Below, piece after piece: positions 34,769 to 42,526 of a DNA stretch of 64,000 bases (the stretch's first letter is position 1; every line of letters begins with the position of its first letter). Position numbers and translations under genes: made by a program. The notes beneath the pieces were generated by a model. The model was given only the letters and a program-made list of their open reading frames with translations. It did not search any database and was not told the DNA's origin. Source of the stretch: G965202665 sp965243835. Lineage in GTDB: Bacteria; Actinomycetota; Acidimicrobiia; Spongiisociales; Spongiisociaceae. The stretch covers positions 1,860,001 to 1,924,000 of the forward strand of contig OZ251578.1 in the NCBI GenBank assembly GCA_965243835.1, given 5' to 3'.

Positions 34769-35422
34769 CTACCGGCCACCCGGCAACCGCTCATCATCCC
34801 GGCCCAAGCCGGAACGGGGCTCGGCCATCGCCGGAATGCGCTCCGCGGGCTCTCCGAAATCCCGAACCGGATCCGCAAAAGGCTCTCCGCCGTCGTAGAA
34901 GTACGGCGCCGTTGTCGTCAAACAGACTCCCGCCTCCCCGGAGGAGGCCCCGGGGGCGGGAAAGCCGTGGAGGGAGGAGAGCCGCATCAGATCCGGCGCC
35001 GACCTCGAAACCTTGCGCAAATCTACCCGGGCGATGTTGTTGGGGTACAACTCGTAGACGAAAGGCCCCCGGCCGCGGCAACAACTGTTGATGTGCTCCA
35101 ACCGGCCCCGCAACTCACGCGCCAACTGCTTGCCGTTGCCGAATTTGAATTTGATCACAAACAAGCGCACATCGCTGTTAACCAAAAAATGGGCGAGTTC
35201 GCTGACAAGGCCCCGATCATCGGTAATGGCGATCCACTTGCGGAGCCCGACGCGCTCCAGCCATTCCCGGTCGCTCACCTCGCTCCGTCCGACGAACACT
35301 TGGGACAGGGCCAAGACCCGCAACCCCTGGGCCCGCAACATCCTGCTCACCGCCGTCCCGCTGATGTTGTTGTCCAGAAAAATGGTTGTTTTGCGGAGCG
35401 ACTCGTACGCCGAGGTGTTCAC
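34769..35422 (-). CDS. VapC45-like PIN toxin fused to a degenerate antitoxin tail
   Basis: A 217-aa protein. Residues 1-140 resemble PIN-like VapC45 toxins (about 138 aa in mycobacteria): TIFLDNNISGT with Asp17, SDREWL with Asp51, and WIAITDDRGLV with Asp68/69, candidate metal-binding acids of an RNase. Residues about 144-211 align with the C-terminus of the neighbouring antitoxins: LMRL, then YFYDGGEPFADPVRDFGEPA against YRYDGGDTIADLVQDF. The toxin therefore carries the tail of a fourth, more diverged antitoxin copy, probably through loss of the toxin stop by recombination. GTG start at 35422, 26 nt after the antitoxin stop. Possibly self-inhibited or inactive. Confidence 0.7.
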   Translation of the reverse strand: MNTSAYESLRKTTIFLDNNISGTAVSRMLRAQGLRVLALSQVFVGRSEVSDREWLERVGLRKWIAITDDRGLVSELAHFLVNSDVRLFVIKFKFGNGKQLARELRGRLEHINSCCRGRGPFVYELYPNNIARVDLRKVSRSAPDLMRLSSLHGFPAPGASSGEAGVCLTTTAPYFYDGGEPFADPVRDFGEPAERIPAMAEPRSGLGRDDERLPGGR

Positions 35423-35448
35423 CCATCAAACCCTGACCGGTTCAGGAG

Positions 35449-36162
35449 TCATCTTCTGATCATGACGCGGTCCCGCATTTCGGCCCAGGCCGGCCGTTGC
35501 TCCACCACCGCCATAATGTGCTCGGCGGGCACCCTGAAATCCTGAACCAAATCCGCAATAGTATCGCCGCCGTCATAGCGGTACAGCACCGACGACACCA
35601 AACAACCCCTCGCCTCGAAAGTGGCCCGGCCGGAACCAATCCCGTGATGCACCATCGCGCCGGGGGTTTCCAAACGCATCTTGTAGGCGTGCTCCCCCTC
35701 GTACTCCAACCGCCGCAGGAAACCATCCACCACCGGACGGAACCGCGGCCGTCCGCCGCGCACCTCCACCAACCGCTCCACCGCCCTCCCGGTCCGGGCG
35801 TCCCCCTCAAACCCGTACAGGATCTCCGCCCCGTCCGCGGCCAAGCGCCGGGTGGCCAGCGGATACTCCAAACCGATCTCCTCCCGCAAACCCTCCAACG
35901 CAGGCCGCACCGGCGGCATCGCAACCCCCGCCGCCCGCACCGCCGACAACACAAACCCCTCCACCAACGACAAAAACGACATCGCCCGCCGGCCGGGAAC
36001 CCGCCTCACCAACGGACCCCACTCCCCCCGCCCGTTCGACAACGGCCGCGTCCAATCATGCAACGTAGTCCGGGGAACGCTCAACAACCGAGCCGCCTCC
36101 GCAATGGAATACCTGTTAAACACCATCATCCGGGGAAACCCGTTCACCATTTGTCGCGACAT
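35449..36162 (-). CDS. VapB45-like HTH/DUF433 antitoxin, copy next to the toxin
   Basis: A 237-aa antitoxin, the length of mycobacterial VapB45. Residues about 12-40 form a MerR-like helix-turn-helix (YSIAEAARLLSVPRTTLHDW), and the C-terminus holds the DUF433-type winged helix (YDGGDTIADLVQDFRVPAEH). It would bind operator DNA and neutralise the PIN toxin encoded 26 nt downstream. ATG at 36162 with AGGAGG 8 nt upstream. It differs from the other two copies at scattered sites, for example HAYKMRLE where they have HAVQMGLE, a possible change in toxin contacts since this copy is the toxin-proximal one. Confidence 0.82.
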   Translation of the reverse strand: MSRQMVNGFPRMMVFNRYSIAEAARLLSVPRTTLHDWTRPLSNGRGEWGPLVRRVPGRRAMSFLSLVEGFVLSAVRAAGVAMPPVRPALEGLREEIGLEYPLATRRLAADGAEILYGFEGDARTGRAVERLVEVRGGRPRFRPVVDGFLRRLEYEGEHAYKMRLETPGAMVHHGIGSGRATFEARGCLVSSVLYRYDGGDTIADLVQDFRVPAEHIMAVVEQRPAWAEMRDRVMIRR

Positions 36163-36243
36163 GGCCTAACCTCCTATCTTAAGTGCCGCCCGGCCATCCT
36201 ACCCCAACCGACAACCACCGGAAACCACCCGCAACCGACCGGT

Positions 36244-36963
36244 TCAGGCGGCTTTTCTGATCTTGGTACGGTCCCGCATCTCGGCCCAGGCCGGCCGTTG
36301 CTCCACCACCGCCATAATATGCTCGGCGGGCACCCCGAAATCCTGAACCAAATCCGCAATAGTATCGCCGCCGTCATAGCGGTACAGCACCGACGACACC
36401 AAACAACCCCTCGCCTCGAAAGTGGCCCTGCCGGAACCAATCCCGTGATGCACCATCGCGCCGGGGGTTTCCAAACCCATCTGAACGGCGTGCTCCCCCT
36501 CATACTCCAACCGCCGCAGGAAACCATCCACCACCGGACGGAACCGCGGCCGCCCGCCGCGCACCTCCACCAACCGCTCCACCGCCCTCCCGGTCCGGGC
36601 GTCCCCCTCAAACCCGTACAGGATCTCCGCCCCATCCGCGACCAGGCGCCGGGTGGCCAGCGGATACTCCAAACCGATCTCCTCCCGCAAACCCTCCAAC
36701 GCAGGCCGCACAGGCGGCATCGCAACCCCCGCCGCCCGCACCGCCGACAACACAAACCCCTCCACCAACGACAGAAACGACATCGCCCGCCGGCCGGGAA
36801 CCCGCCTCACCAACGGACCCCACTCCCCCCGCCCGTTCGACAACGGCCGCGTCCAATCATGCAACGTAGTCCGGGGAACGCTCAACAACCGAGCCGCCTC
36901 CGAAATGGAATACCTGTTAAACACCATCATCCGGGGAAACCCGTTCACCATTTGTCGCGCCAC
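36244..36963 (-). CDS. VapB45-like HTH/DUF433 antitoxin, middle copy
   Basis: A 239-aa near-duplicate of the flanking antitoxins, with intact HTH and DUF433-like region. I place the start at the GTG at 36963, which occupies the same position as the ATG of the toxin-proximal copy and has the same AGGAGG spacing (8 nt); the TTG at 36969 is too close to it. Its C-terminal end differs (DRTKIRKAA instead of DRVMIRR). It has no toxin gene of its own and could act as a decoy antitoxin, extra repressor or source for recombination. Confidence 0.78.
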   Translation of the reverse strand: MARQMVNGFPRMMVFNRYSISEAARLLSVPRTTLHDWTRPLSNGRGEWGPLVRRVPGRRAMSFLSLVEGFVLSAVRAAGVAMPPVRPALEGLREEIGLEYPLATRRLVADGAEILYGFEGDARTGRAVERLVEVRGGRPRFRPVVDGFLRRLEYEGEHAVQMGLETPGAMVHHGIGSGRATFEARGCLVSSVLYRYDGGDTIADLVQDFGVPAEHIMAVVEQRPAWAEMRDRTKIRKAA

Positions 36964-37048
36964 GGCCAAACCTCCTATCTTAAGAGCCGCCCGGCCATCC
37001 TACCCCAACCGCCAACCACCGGAAACCACCCGCCGACCGGTTCAGGCG

Positions 37049-37762
37049 TCATCTTCTGATCATGACGCGGTCCCACATTTCGGCCCAGGCCGGCCGTTGC
37101 TCCACCACCGCCATAATGTGCTCGGCGGGCACCCCGAAATCCTGAACCAAATCCGCAATAGTATCGCCGCCGTCGTAGCGATACAGCACCGACGACACCA
37201 AACAACCCCTCGCCTCGAAAATAGCCCTGCCAGAACAAATACCGTGATGCACCACCGCGCCGGGGGTTTCCAAACCCATCTGAACGGCGTGCTCCCCCTC
37301 ATACTCCAGCCGCCGCAGAAAACCCTCCACCACCGGACGGAACCGCGGCCGCCCGCCGCGCACCTCCACCAACCGCTCCACCGCCCTCCCGGTCCGGGCA
37401 TCCCCCTCAAACTCGTACAGGATCTCCGCCCCGTCCGCGGCCAGGCGCCGGGTCGCCAGCGGATACTCCAAACCGATCTCCTCCCGCAAACCCTCCAACG
37501 CCGGCCGCACCGGCGGCATCGCAACCCCCGCCGCCCGCACCGCCGACAACACAAACCCCTCCACCAACGACAAAAACGACAACGCCCAATGGCCGGGAAC
37601 CCGCCCCACCAACGGACCCCACTCCCCCCGCCCGTTCGACAACGGCCGCGTCCAATCATGCAACGTAGTCCGGGGAACGCTCAACAACCGAGCCGCCTCC
37701 GAAATGGAATAGTCGTTAAACACCATCGTATGGGGAAACCCGTTCACCATTTGTCGCGCCAC
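37049..37762 (-). CDS. VapB45-like HTH/DUF433 antitoxin, distal copy
   Basis: A 237-aa third copy, intact. GTG start at 37762 with GGGAGG 8 nt upstream. It shows more substitutions than the middle copy, including FPHTMVFNDYSISEAARL in the HTH and GICSGRAIFEARG near the C-terminus, so it may be the oldest unit or the first to diverge. It is the promoter-proximal copy if the array is transcribed as one unit. Confidence 0.78.
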   Translation of the reverse strand: MARQMVNGFPHTMVFNDYSISEAARLLSVPRTTLHDWTRPLSNGRGEWGPLVGRVPGHWALSFLSLVEGFVLSAVRAAGVAMPPVRPALEGLREEIGLEYPLATRRLAADGAEILYEFEGDARTGRAVERLVEVRGGRPRFRPVVEGFLRRLEYEGEHAVQMGLETPGAVVHHGICSGRAIFEARGCLVSSVLYRYDGGDTIADLVQDFGVPAEHIMAVVEQRPAWAEMWDRVMIRR

Positions 37763-37915
37763 CGCCAAACCTCCCATCCTAAGCGCCGCCCGGCCACTCT
37801 ACCCCAACCGACAACCACCGGAAACCACCTGCAACGGACCGGTTCAGGCGGCTTTCCGGTCTGGGGTCCCGCCTCCGCTTTTCCTTTTCGCCGTCGGTTG
37901 GGGCACAATAGGGGA

Positions 37916-38680
37916 ATGCCCCGCATCGTGTTCGCCGCCGCCGGCTTGTTGACCGCGGCCGGCCTGGTTTGGCCGGTGCGCCTCCCCCTCGTCGCTTCGC
38001 CGTGGCCGGAGGCGGGGACTTTCCTGATAGCGGCCGACCTGGTGGTCTTGGCGGCCATCCCGGTAACGGCCTTGTTGCTTTCCCCCGGCCGGTGGGTGCG
38101 GATTCTGACCTCCCTTTTGGGAGCGGCCTGGGGGGGGCTGGCGCTGGCGACGGGGATCGACTGGTCGTGGGTTTTGGGAGCGGCCGCCGGAGGGGCCGGA
38201 ATCGCCGTGCTGTGGAGCCGCCCCCTGGACGGGTGGATGCGCAACGTAAAACCGGACCGGACGCCGCCCCGGGCCTCCGCCCTGGCCCTGGGGTTGGTCG
38301 CCCTGCCCGGGGCGACGGGGGCCTGGGCCCTGCCGGACGTCACCCCGGGGGGGTGGGCGTTGGCCGGGTTGGCCGCGGCGGGGGCGTGGGCCTACGCCCG
38401 GGCCCTGCCGGTTGCGTTGTGGGGCGTACGCCTGGGATTGGTCCCGCTGGGAGCGGCGGCGGCCGTCGGCCTCCGCTGGTGGAGCGGGGCGGGACTGATG
38501 GCGGTCTGCGCCGGGTTGACGGCCTTGGCGTGGAGCAGGGACGCCCGGCTGGCGACGGAGCGCCCGGCTCCCCGGCGGGCGGAAGCCGTGTCGGTTCTAC
38601 CGGAGGTGGTCCCCCCCTCCCTTTTGGAATCAGCCGGGTTCGACCGGCGGGGACGGCGCCGGGAGGACCCCCGAAAATGA
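37916..38680 (+). CDS. Multi-pass membrane protein of unknown function
   Basis: A 254-aa protein rich in Ala, Gly, Leu and Trp with about seven predicted membrane segments (starting FAAAGLLTAAGLVWPV and ending near residue 205) and a charged C-terminal tail ending RRGRRREDPRK. I do not recognise a family. ATG at 37916 with GGGGA upstream; the frame upstream to 36653 is a shadow of the antitoxin array. Its stop overlaps the next ATG by 4 nt (ATGA). Confidence 0.65.
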   Translation: MPRIVFAAAGLLTAAGLVWPVRLPLVASPWPEAGTFLIAADLVVLAAIPVTALLLSPGRWVRILTSLLGAAWGGLALATGIDWSWVLGAAAGGAGIAVLWSRPLDGWMRNVKPDRTPPRASALALGLVALPGATGAWALPDVTPGGWALAGLAAAGAWAYARALPVALWGVRLGLVPLGAAAAVGLRWWSGAGLMAVCAGLTALAWSRDARLATERPAPRRAEAVSVLPEVVPPSLLESAGFDRRGRRREDPRK

Positions 38681-38913
38681 AGATCCGCCTGTCCTTTTTT
38701 ATTCCGGTGCTGGCCTCCGGCGCGGTGGGGGGGTTCATCGGCGGGGTGGTGGCCCAGGCCAGTTGCGCCCCCTCCTGCCGGGGGTTTTCGGTGTTCGTCA
38801 TCGGCTTGTTTTCCGGCTTGGCGGCCGCGGCCGGGGTGGGGGTGGTGACCGCCCTGGCCCACCGTTCCCTCAAAGAATGGAGGCAAGGCCAAGAGCGCAA
38901 CGAGGATCCCTAA
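38677..38913 (+). CDS. Small two-segment membrane protein
   Basis: A 78-aa protein with two hydrophobic helices (FFIPVLASGAVGGFIGGVVA and FVIGLFSGLAAAAGVGVV) separated by a short loop containing two cysteines (SCAPSC). The basic C-terminus would be cytoplasmic. Coupled to the preceding membrane protein by a 4-nt overlap, which supports both as genes. Function unknown. Confidence 0.6.
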   Translation: MKIRLSFFIPVLASGAVGGFIGGVVAQASCAPSCRGFSVFVIGLFSGLAAAAGVGVVTALAHRSLKEWRQGQERNEDP

Positions 38914-38954
38914 CCGACCGCGGCGGCCAGACCGACGGCTGATTCAGGAGCTCT

Positions 38955-39210
38955 TCATCTCCGTTGTTCTCCAATCAGATCGAATACCGTTCCCGCTATC
39001 TTGATCGGGGCGGGGAGCGGGCTTTGTTTCGGCATCCGGGCCGGAGTGACAACCACCTCGTCCTTGCCGAGACGATCAGTGTTAACGGCGGCTGCGACTA
39101 TTCGGGCTACGGTCCGGCCGCGGTCGGTGACGGTTATCTCTTGCCCGTTGCGCGCCAGGTATATATCGGCGCAGATTCTTACGCAACTCGCTTAATGTCA
39201 CGCTCGCCAT
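38955..39210 (-). pseudogene. Frameshifted Phd/VapB-type antitoxin
   Basis: The ATG at 39210 (GGAGG 8 nt upstream) begins MASVTLSELRKNLRRY, typical of Phd/VapB antitoxins. The frame then breaks at a tatata stretch; the shifted frame continues LARNGQEITVTDRGRTVARI and ends GTVFDLIGEQRR at 38955. Total length is 3n+1, consistent with a 1-nt insertion or 2-nt deletion. No toxin gene follows. The start lies 2 nt after the methyltransferase stop. Either a decayed antitoxin or a sequencing error in a short repeat. Confidence 0.75.
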
Positions 39211-39212
39211 TG

Positions 39213-40181
39213 TCAGGACCTCCCACGACGCGGGGCGGGGGGGCCGGCGGCCCGCAACGCCTCCCGGATGACGGCCGCCGCCAAGGGGACGGGGACGGCG
39301 TTGCCGGTTTGTCTGCGAATTTGGCTGTCGCTGCCGATGACGGCGAAGCCTTCCGGGAAGCCCTGCAACCGCAACTGCTCCCGGGGGGTCAGCCGGCGTT
39401 CGCCGTTTACCAGCAGATAGTTGTAGGAGGCGCCGGCCCGCAGGGCGCAGGAAAAAGGATGGCTGCTGATATTGCCCCCCTTGTTTTCATGCCAGATGGC
39501 CGGGGCGATGTCCGCCGCGTGCTTCTCCCGGCGCCGGCGGCGAATATGTTCGCTGGCATAATGGCGGGGATGGGGATCGGGTTCCAGGATTTCGGTTAGC
39601 GGGCGATAGGTTTCCCCGCCCTCCGGCCACTTGAAGCCGGCCGGAAAGGAGTCGCGGAATCCGACGAAGATGGCCCGTTCCCGCTTCTGCGGCAAACCGA
39701 AGTCCAAAGCGTTCAAAACCCTCCATTCGCACTGGTAGCCCGCCCCCCGCAGGGCGGACAGGACGGCCTCCATCGTTCGGCCCCGGTTGATGGTGGTTAT
39801 CTGCCGGACGTTTTCCAACACGAAAGCCCGCGGGCGGCGGTCTTCCAAAATCCGCACGATCTCGTAGATGAGCGTCCCACGGCTGTCCCGCAGGCCGTCC
39901 CGCTTGCCGATGATGGAAAACGGCTGGCACGGAAACCCGGCCAACAGCAAATCGTGTTCCGGAATCTCCCCGCCGGCCAGTTGCGTTATGTCGCCCGCCG
40001 GGACCATCCCGAAGTTGGCCTGGTACTGGCGGGCCGCCGCCTCGTCTATCTCGCAGGCGAACACGCACCGCAAACCCAGGGAGCGGGCCGCGTAGTGAAA
40101 TCCGCCGATACCGCAGAACAAATCGGCGAAAGTGGCCAAACCCCCCGCCGGGGGAAACTCCGAAGCGTCCGGTCGACCCAT
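39213..40181 (-). CDS. C5-cytosine DNA methyltransferase (Dcm family)
   Basis: A 322-aa enzyme that methylates cytosine C5 in an unknown target. Motifs: I FADLFCGIGGFH, IV GFPCQPFS with the catalytic cysteine, VI ENV in FVLENVRQI, VIII LPQKRERAIFVG and X RQTGNAVPVPL. ATG at 40181 with AGGG upstream; the frame from 40382 runs into fabF and is rejected. It lies 11 nt after fabF in the fatty acid operon, an unusual place, with no adjacent restriction enzyme, so it is either an orphan methylase or an insertion that exploits the operon's expression. A decayed antitoxin follows. Confidence 0.92.
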   Translation of the reverse strand: MGRPDASEFPPAGGLATFADLFCGIGGFHYAARSLGLRCVFACEIDEAAARQYQANFGMVPAGDITQLAGGEIPEHDLLLAGFPCQPFSIIGKRDGLRDSRGTLIYEIVRILEDRRPRAFVLENVRQITTINRGRTMEAVLSALRGAGYQCEWRVLNALDFGLPQKRERAIFVGFRDSFPAGFKWPEGGETYRPLTEILEPDPHPRHYASEHIRRRRREKHAADIAPAIWHENKGGNISSHPFSCALRAGASYNYLLVNGERRLTPREQLRLQGFPEGFAVIGSDSQIRRQTGNAVPVPLAAAVIREALRAAGPPAPRRGRS

Positions 40182-40192
40182 CGTCGTAATCC

Positions 40193-41452
40193 CTAAACCT
40201 GGGGGGCGGGGCCGAAAATCAGGGAGACGTTGTGACCGCCGAAACCGAAGGAGTTGGTCATCGCATAGGACACCGGGGCCGGGCGGGCCCGGTTGGGAAC
40301 GTAGTCCAGATCGCATTCCGGATCGGGGGTGGAATAGTTGATGGTGGGCGGCAACATCCCGTCCCGCATGGCCAGCAGGCAAAAAATGGACTCCAGGGCC
40401 CCCGCCCCGCCCAGCAGGTGGCCGGTCATGGACTTGGTGGAGGACACCGGCACGGCCGCCGCCGTCTCCTCCCCCAGGGCCGTCTTGATGGCCGCCGTCT
40501 CGGTGGCGTCGTTGGCGGCGGTGGAAGTGCCGTGGGCGTTGATGTAATCAAGGCGGGCGGCGGGCAAAGCGGCGTCCCGCAGGGCGGCGGTCATCGCCCC
40601 GGCCGCCCCCTCCCCGCCCGGCCGGGGGAGCGTCACGTGATAAGCGTCGGAGGTCATCCCGTAGCCGAGCACCTCCCCGTAGATACGAGCCCCCCGCCGC
40701 AACGCCCGCTCCCGTTCCTCCAACACCAGGCACGCCGAGCCCTCCGCCATCACGAACCCGTCCCGGTGCAGGTCGAAAGGACGGGAGGCCCCTTGCGGGT
40801 CATCGTTGCGGGTGCTTAGGGCCCGACTCTTGTTGAAGCAACCGATTCCGAACTCGCACAGGGTGGCTTCCCCGCCCCCGGCCAGCATCACGTCCGCCGC
40901 CCCCCGCCGGATGATCTCCGCCCCGTCCCCGATGGCGTTGGCGGAAGCGGCGCAGGCGGTTACCACGCACGTCACCGGACCCCGCAGGTTGAACCGGATG
41001 GAAGCCAGCCCGGCCGCCTCGTTGGGGATGATCATCGTCACCGCCAGCGGACTCAGCCGGTCCGTCCCCCGCTCCAACATCACCCGCAACTGCTGATCGA
41101 AGGACAGCATCCCCCCCAAGCCGGAGCCGATAATCGCCCCCGCCCGCTCCGCCTGCCGGGGGTCGGAGAACTCCAATCCGGCGTCTGCGAAAGCCTGCGC
41201 GGCGGCCCCGATGAAAAACTGGGCGAACCGGTCCATGCGGCGCGCCTCCCGCCGGGGAATTACCGACTCCGCGTCCCAGTCCCGCACTTCCCCCCCGAAA
41301 GTGGTGGCCACCGCCGAGGTGTCGAATTGCGTTATGGGACGGATGCCGGACCGCCCGGCCAGAATCCCCGCCCAGGTGTCGGCGATGTCGTGACCCAGGG
41401 AAGTGATGGCCCCCATGCCGGTCACCACCACCCGCCGCGCCTCGTCCCGCAT
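40193..41452 (-). CDS. fabF: Beta-ketoacyl-ACP synthase II
   Basis: Condensing enzyme for fatty acid elongation, 419 aa. Catalytic cysteine in VVTACAASANAIG, histidines in NAHGTSTAAND and TKSMTGHLLGGAGA, and the C-terminal NSFGFGGHNVSL loop are all present. ATG at 41452 with GAGGTAGGA immediately upstream. Follows acpP by 41 nt, the usual acpP-fabF pairing. Confidence 0.96.
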   Translation of the reverse strand: MRDEARRVVVTGMGAITSLGHDIADTWAGILAGRSGIRPITQFDTSAVATTFGGEVRDWDAESVIPRREARRMDRFAQFFIGAAAQAFADAGLEFSDPRQAERAGAIIGSGLGGMLSFDQQLRVMLERGTDRLSPLAVTMIIPNEAAGLASIRFNLRGPVTCVVTACAASANAIGDGAEIIRRGAADVMLAGGGEATLCEFGIGCFNKSRALSTRNDDPQGASRPFDLHRDGFVMAEGSACLVLEERERALRRGARIYGEVLGYGMTSDAYHVTLPRPGGEGAAGAMTAALRDAALPAARLDYINAHGTSTAANDATETAAIKTALGEETAAAVPVSSTKSMTGHLLGGAGALESIFCLLAMRDGMLPPTINYSTPDPECDLDYVPNRARPAPVSYAMTNSFGFGGHNVSLIFGPAPQV

Positions 41453-41493
41453 TCCTACCTCACCGGAAATCCGCCCGCCGCCCGGTGCGGAAC

Positions 41494-41742
41494 CTACGAC
41501 TCGGAGAGCTTCTTGTGAACCAGGTCCACCGCCTCCCCCACCGTGGTGATGGACTCGGCTTCCTCGTCGGGGATGCTCACCCCGAACTTGTCCTCCAAGG
41601 CCATCAGCAACTCCACCACCCCCAGGGAGTCCACTTCCAGGTCCTCCTCGAAGCCGGCCCCGTCATGGATCTTGTCGGCGTCCAACGCCAACTCCTCCAC
41701 CAGCAACTCCGTTATGTCGGCCTGCACCTGGTCCCGGTCCAT
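41494..41742 (-). CDS. acpP: Acyl carrier protein
   Basis: An 82-aa acidic protein carrying growing acyl chains on phosphopantetheine. The attachment serine is in the conserved DLEVDSLGVVELLMALE segment (DSLGVVEL). ATG at 41742 with AAGGAG 7 nt upstream. Lies between fabG and fabF. Confidence 0.96.
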   Translation of the reverse strand: MDRDQVQADITELLVEELALDADKIHDGAGFEEDLEVDSLGVVELLMALEDKFGVSIPDEEAESITTVGEAVDLVHKKLSES

Positions 41743-41797
41743 CTGTATCTCCTTCCGATTGTCCTGTCGGGTTGGTTGTATTTTTTGTTCGCCGCAG

Positions 41798-42526
41798 TCA
41801 GACGGCCAACCCGCCGTCCACCCGCAACACCTGTCCGGTCACGTAAGAAGCCTCCTCCGATGTCAGAAACCCTACCGCAACCGCCACCTCCTCCGGTTGT
41901 CCGATCCGCCCCAGGCTGGTCCCGGAGCGAATCGCCTCCTCCGCCCCCAGCCGGGCGGTCATATCGGTGGCGATGAAACCGGGGGCCACCACGTTGACCG
42001 TAATCCCCCGGGAGCCGACCTCCTTGGCCAGCGACTTGGAAAAACCGATCAAACCCGCCTTGGAAGCGGCGTAGTTGGCCTGGCCGGGATTGCCTGCCGC
42101 CCCCGCGACCGAGCCCACGCATACGATGCGGCCCCAGCGGGCCCGCACCATCCCCCGCACGGCGGCCTTGCTGCACAGAAAAGCGGAAGTCAGGTTCACT
42201 TCCAGAACCCGCCGCCAGGCGTCTTCCCCCATTCGGAGCAACAGGTTGTCGGCGGTCACCCCGGCGTTGTTGACCAGAATCTCCACCGGCCCCCACTTCT
42301 TCTCCACCCCGGCGAACATTTTCCGCACCGCCCCGGGGTCGCTCACATCGGCCCCGAACGAGGCCGCCTCCCCTCCGCCGGCCGCCACTTCCTCCACCAC
42401 CCGCCGGGCCGCCTCGGCGTTGCGGGCGAAGTTGACCGCCACCCGGCGCCCCCGGCGGGCCAGTTCCAGGCACACCGCCCGGCCGATCCCCCGCGAGCCC
42501 CCGGTCACCAGGGCGGTCCGCATCAT
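41798..42526 (-). CDS. fabG: 3-oxoacyl-ACP reductase
   Basis: NADPH-dependent SDR of the fatty acid cycle, 242 aa. TGGSRGIGRAV cofactor motif, NNAGVTADNLLLRM, Ser in CVGSVAG, and YAASK give the catalytic set; VNVVAPGFIATDMTA is FabG-like. ATGATG at the start overlaps the fabH stop; I chose the first ATG (42526), 8 nt after GAGGAG. The long upstream frame is a fabH shadow. Confidence 0.94.
   Translation of the reverse strand: MMRTALVTGGSRGIGRAVCLELARRGRRVAVNFARNAEAARRVVEEVAAGGGEAASFGADVSDPGAVRKMFAGVEKKWGPVEILVNNAGVTADNLLLRMGEDAWRRVLEVNLTSAFLCSKAAVRGMVRARWGRIVCVGSVAGAAGNPGQANYAASKAGLIGFSKSLAKEVGSRGITVNVVAPGFIATDMTARLGAEEAIRSGTSLGRIGQPEEVAVAVGFLTSEEASYVTGQVLRVDGGLAV

Larger units (their letters stand above)
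35435..37855. repeat. Three ~800-bp tandem units, each one antitoxin gene
   Basis: The 12-mer GACCGGTTCAGG occurs at 35435, 36237, 37035 and 37837, giving periods of 802, 798 and 802 bp. Each unit contains one VapB45-like gene with its AGGAGG leader and is highly similar to the others in DNA sequence. After the last 12-mer about 20-40 bp still resemble an antitoxin 3' end, a stump of a further unit. The strong similarity extends through leaders and spacers, so the amplification is recent or the copies are homogenised. Confidence 0.9.

Noticed and set aside
35497..37059. Plus-strand open frames with repeated His/Pro/Arg-rich translation across the antitoxin array
   Set aside because: They repeat only because the array repeats, and are antisense to three intact antitoxins with good ribosome-binding sites.
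35435..37855. CRISPR or satellite array
   Set aside because: Units are ~800 bp and each encodes a complete antitoxin; there are no short direct repeats with unique spacers and no cas genes.
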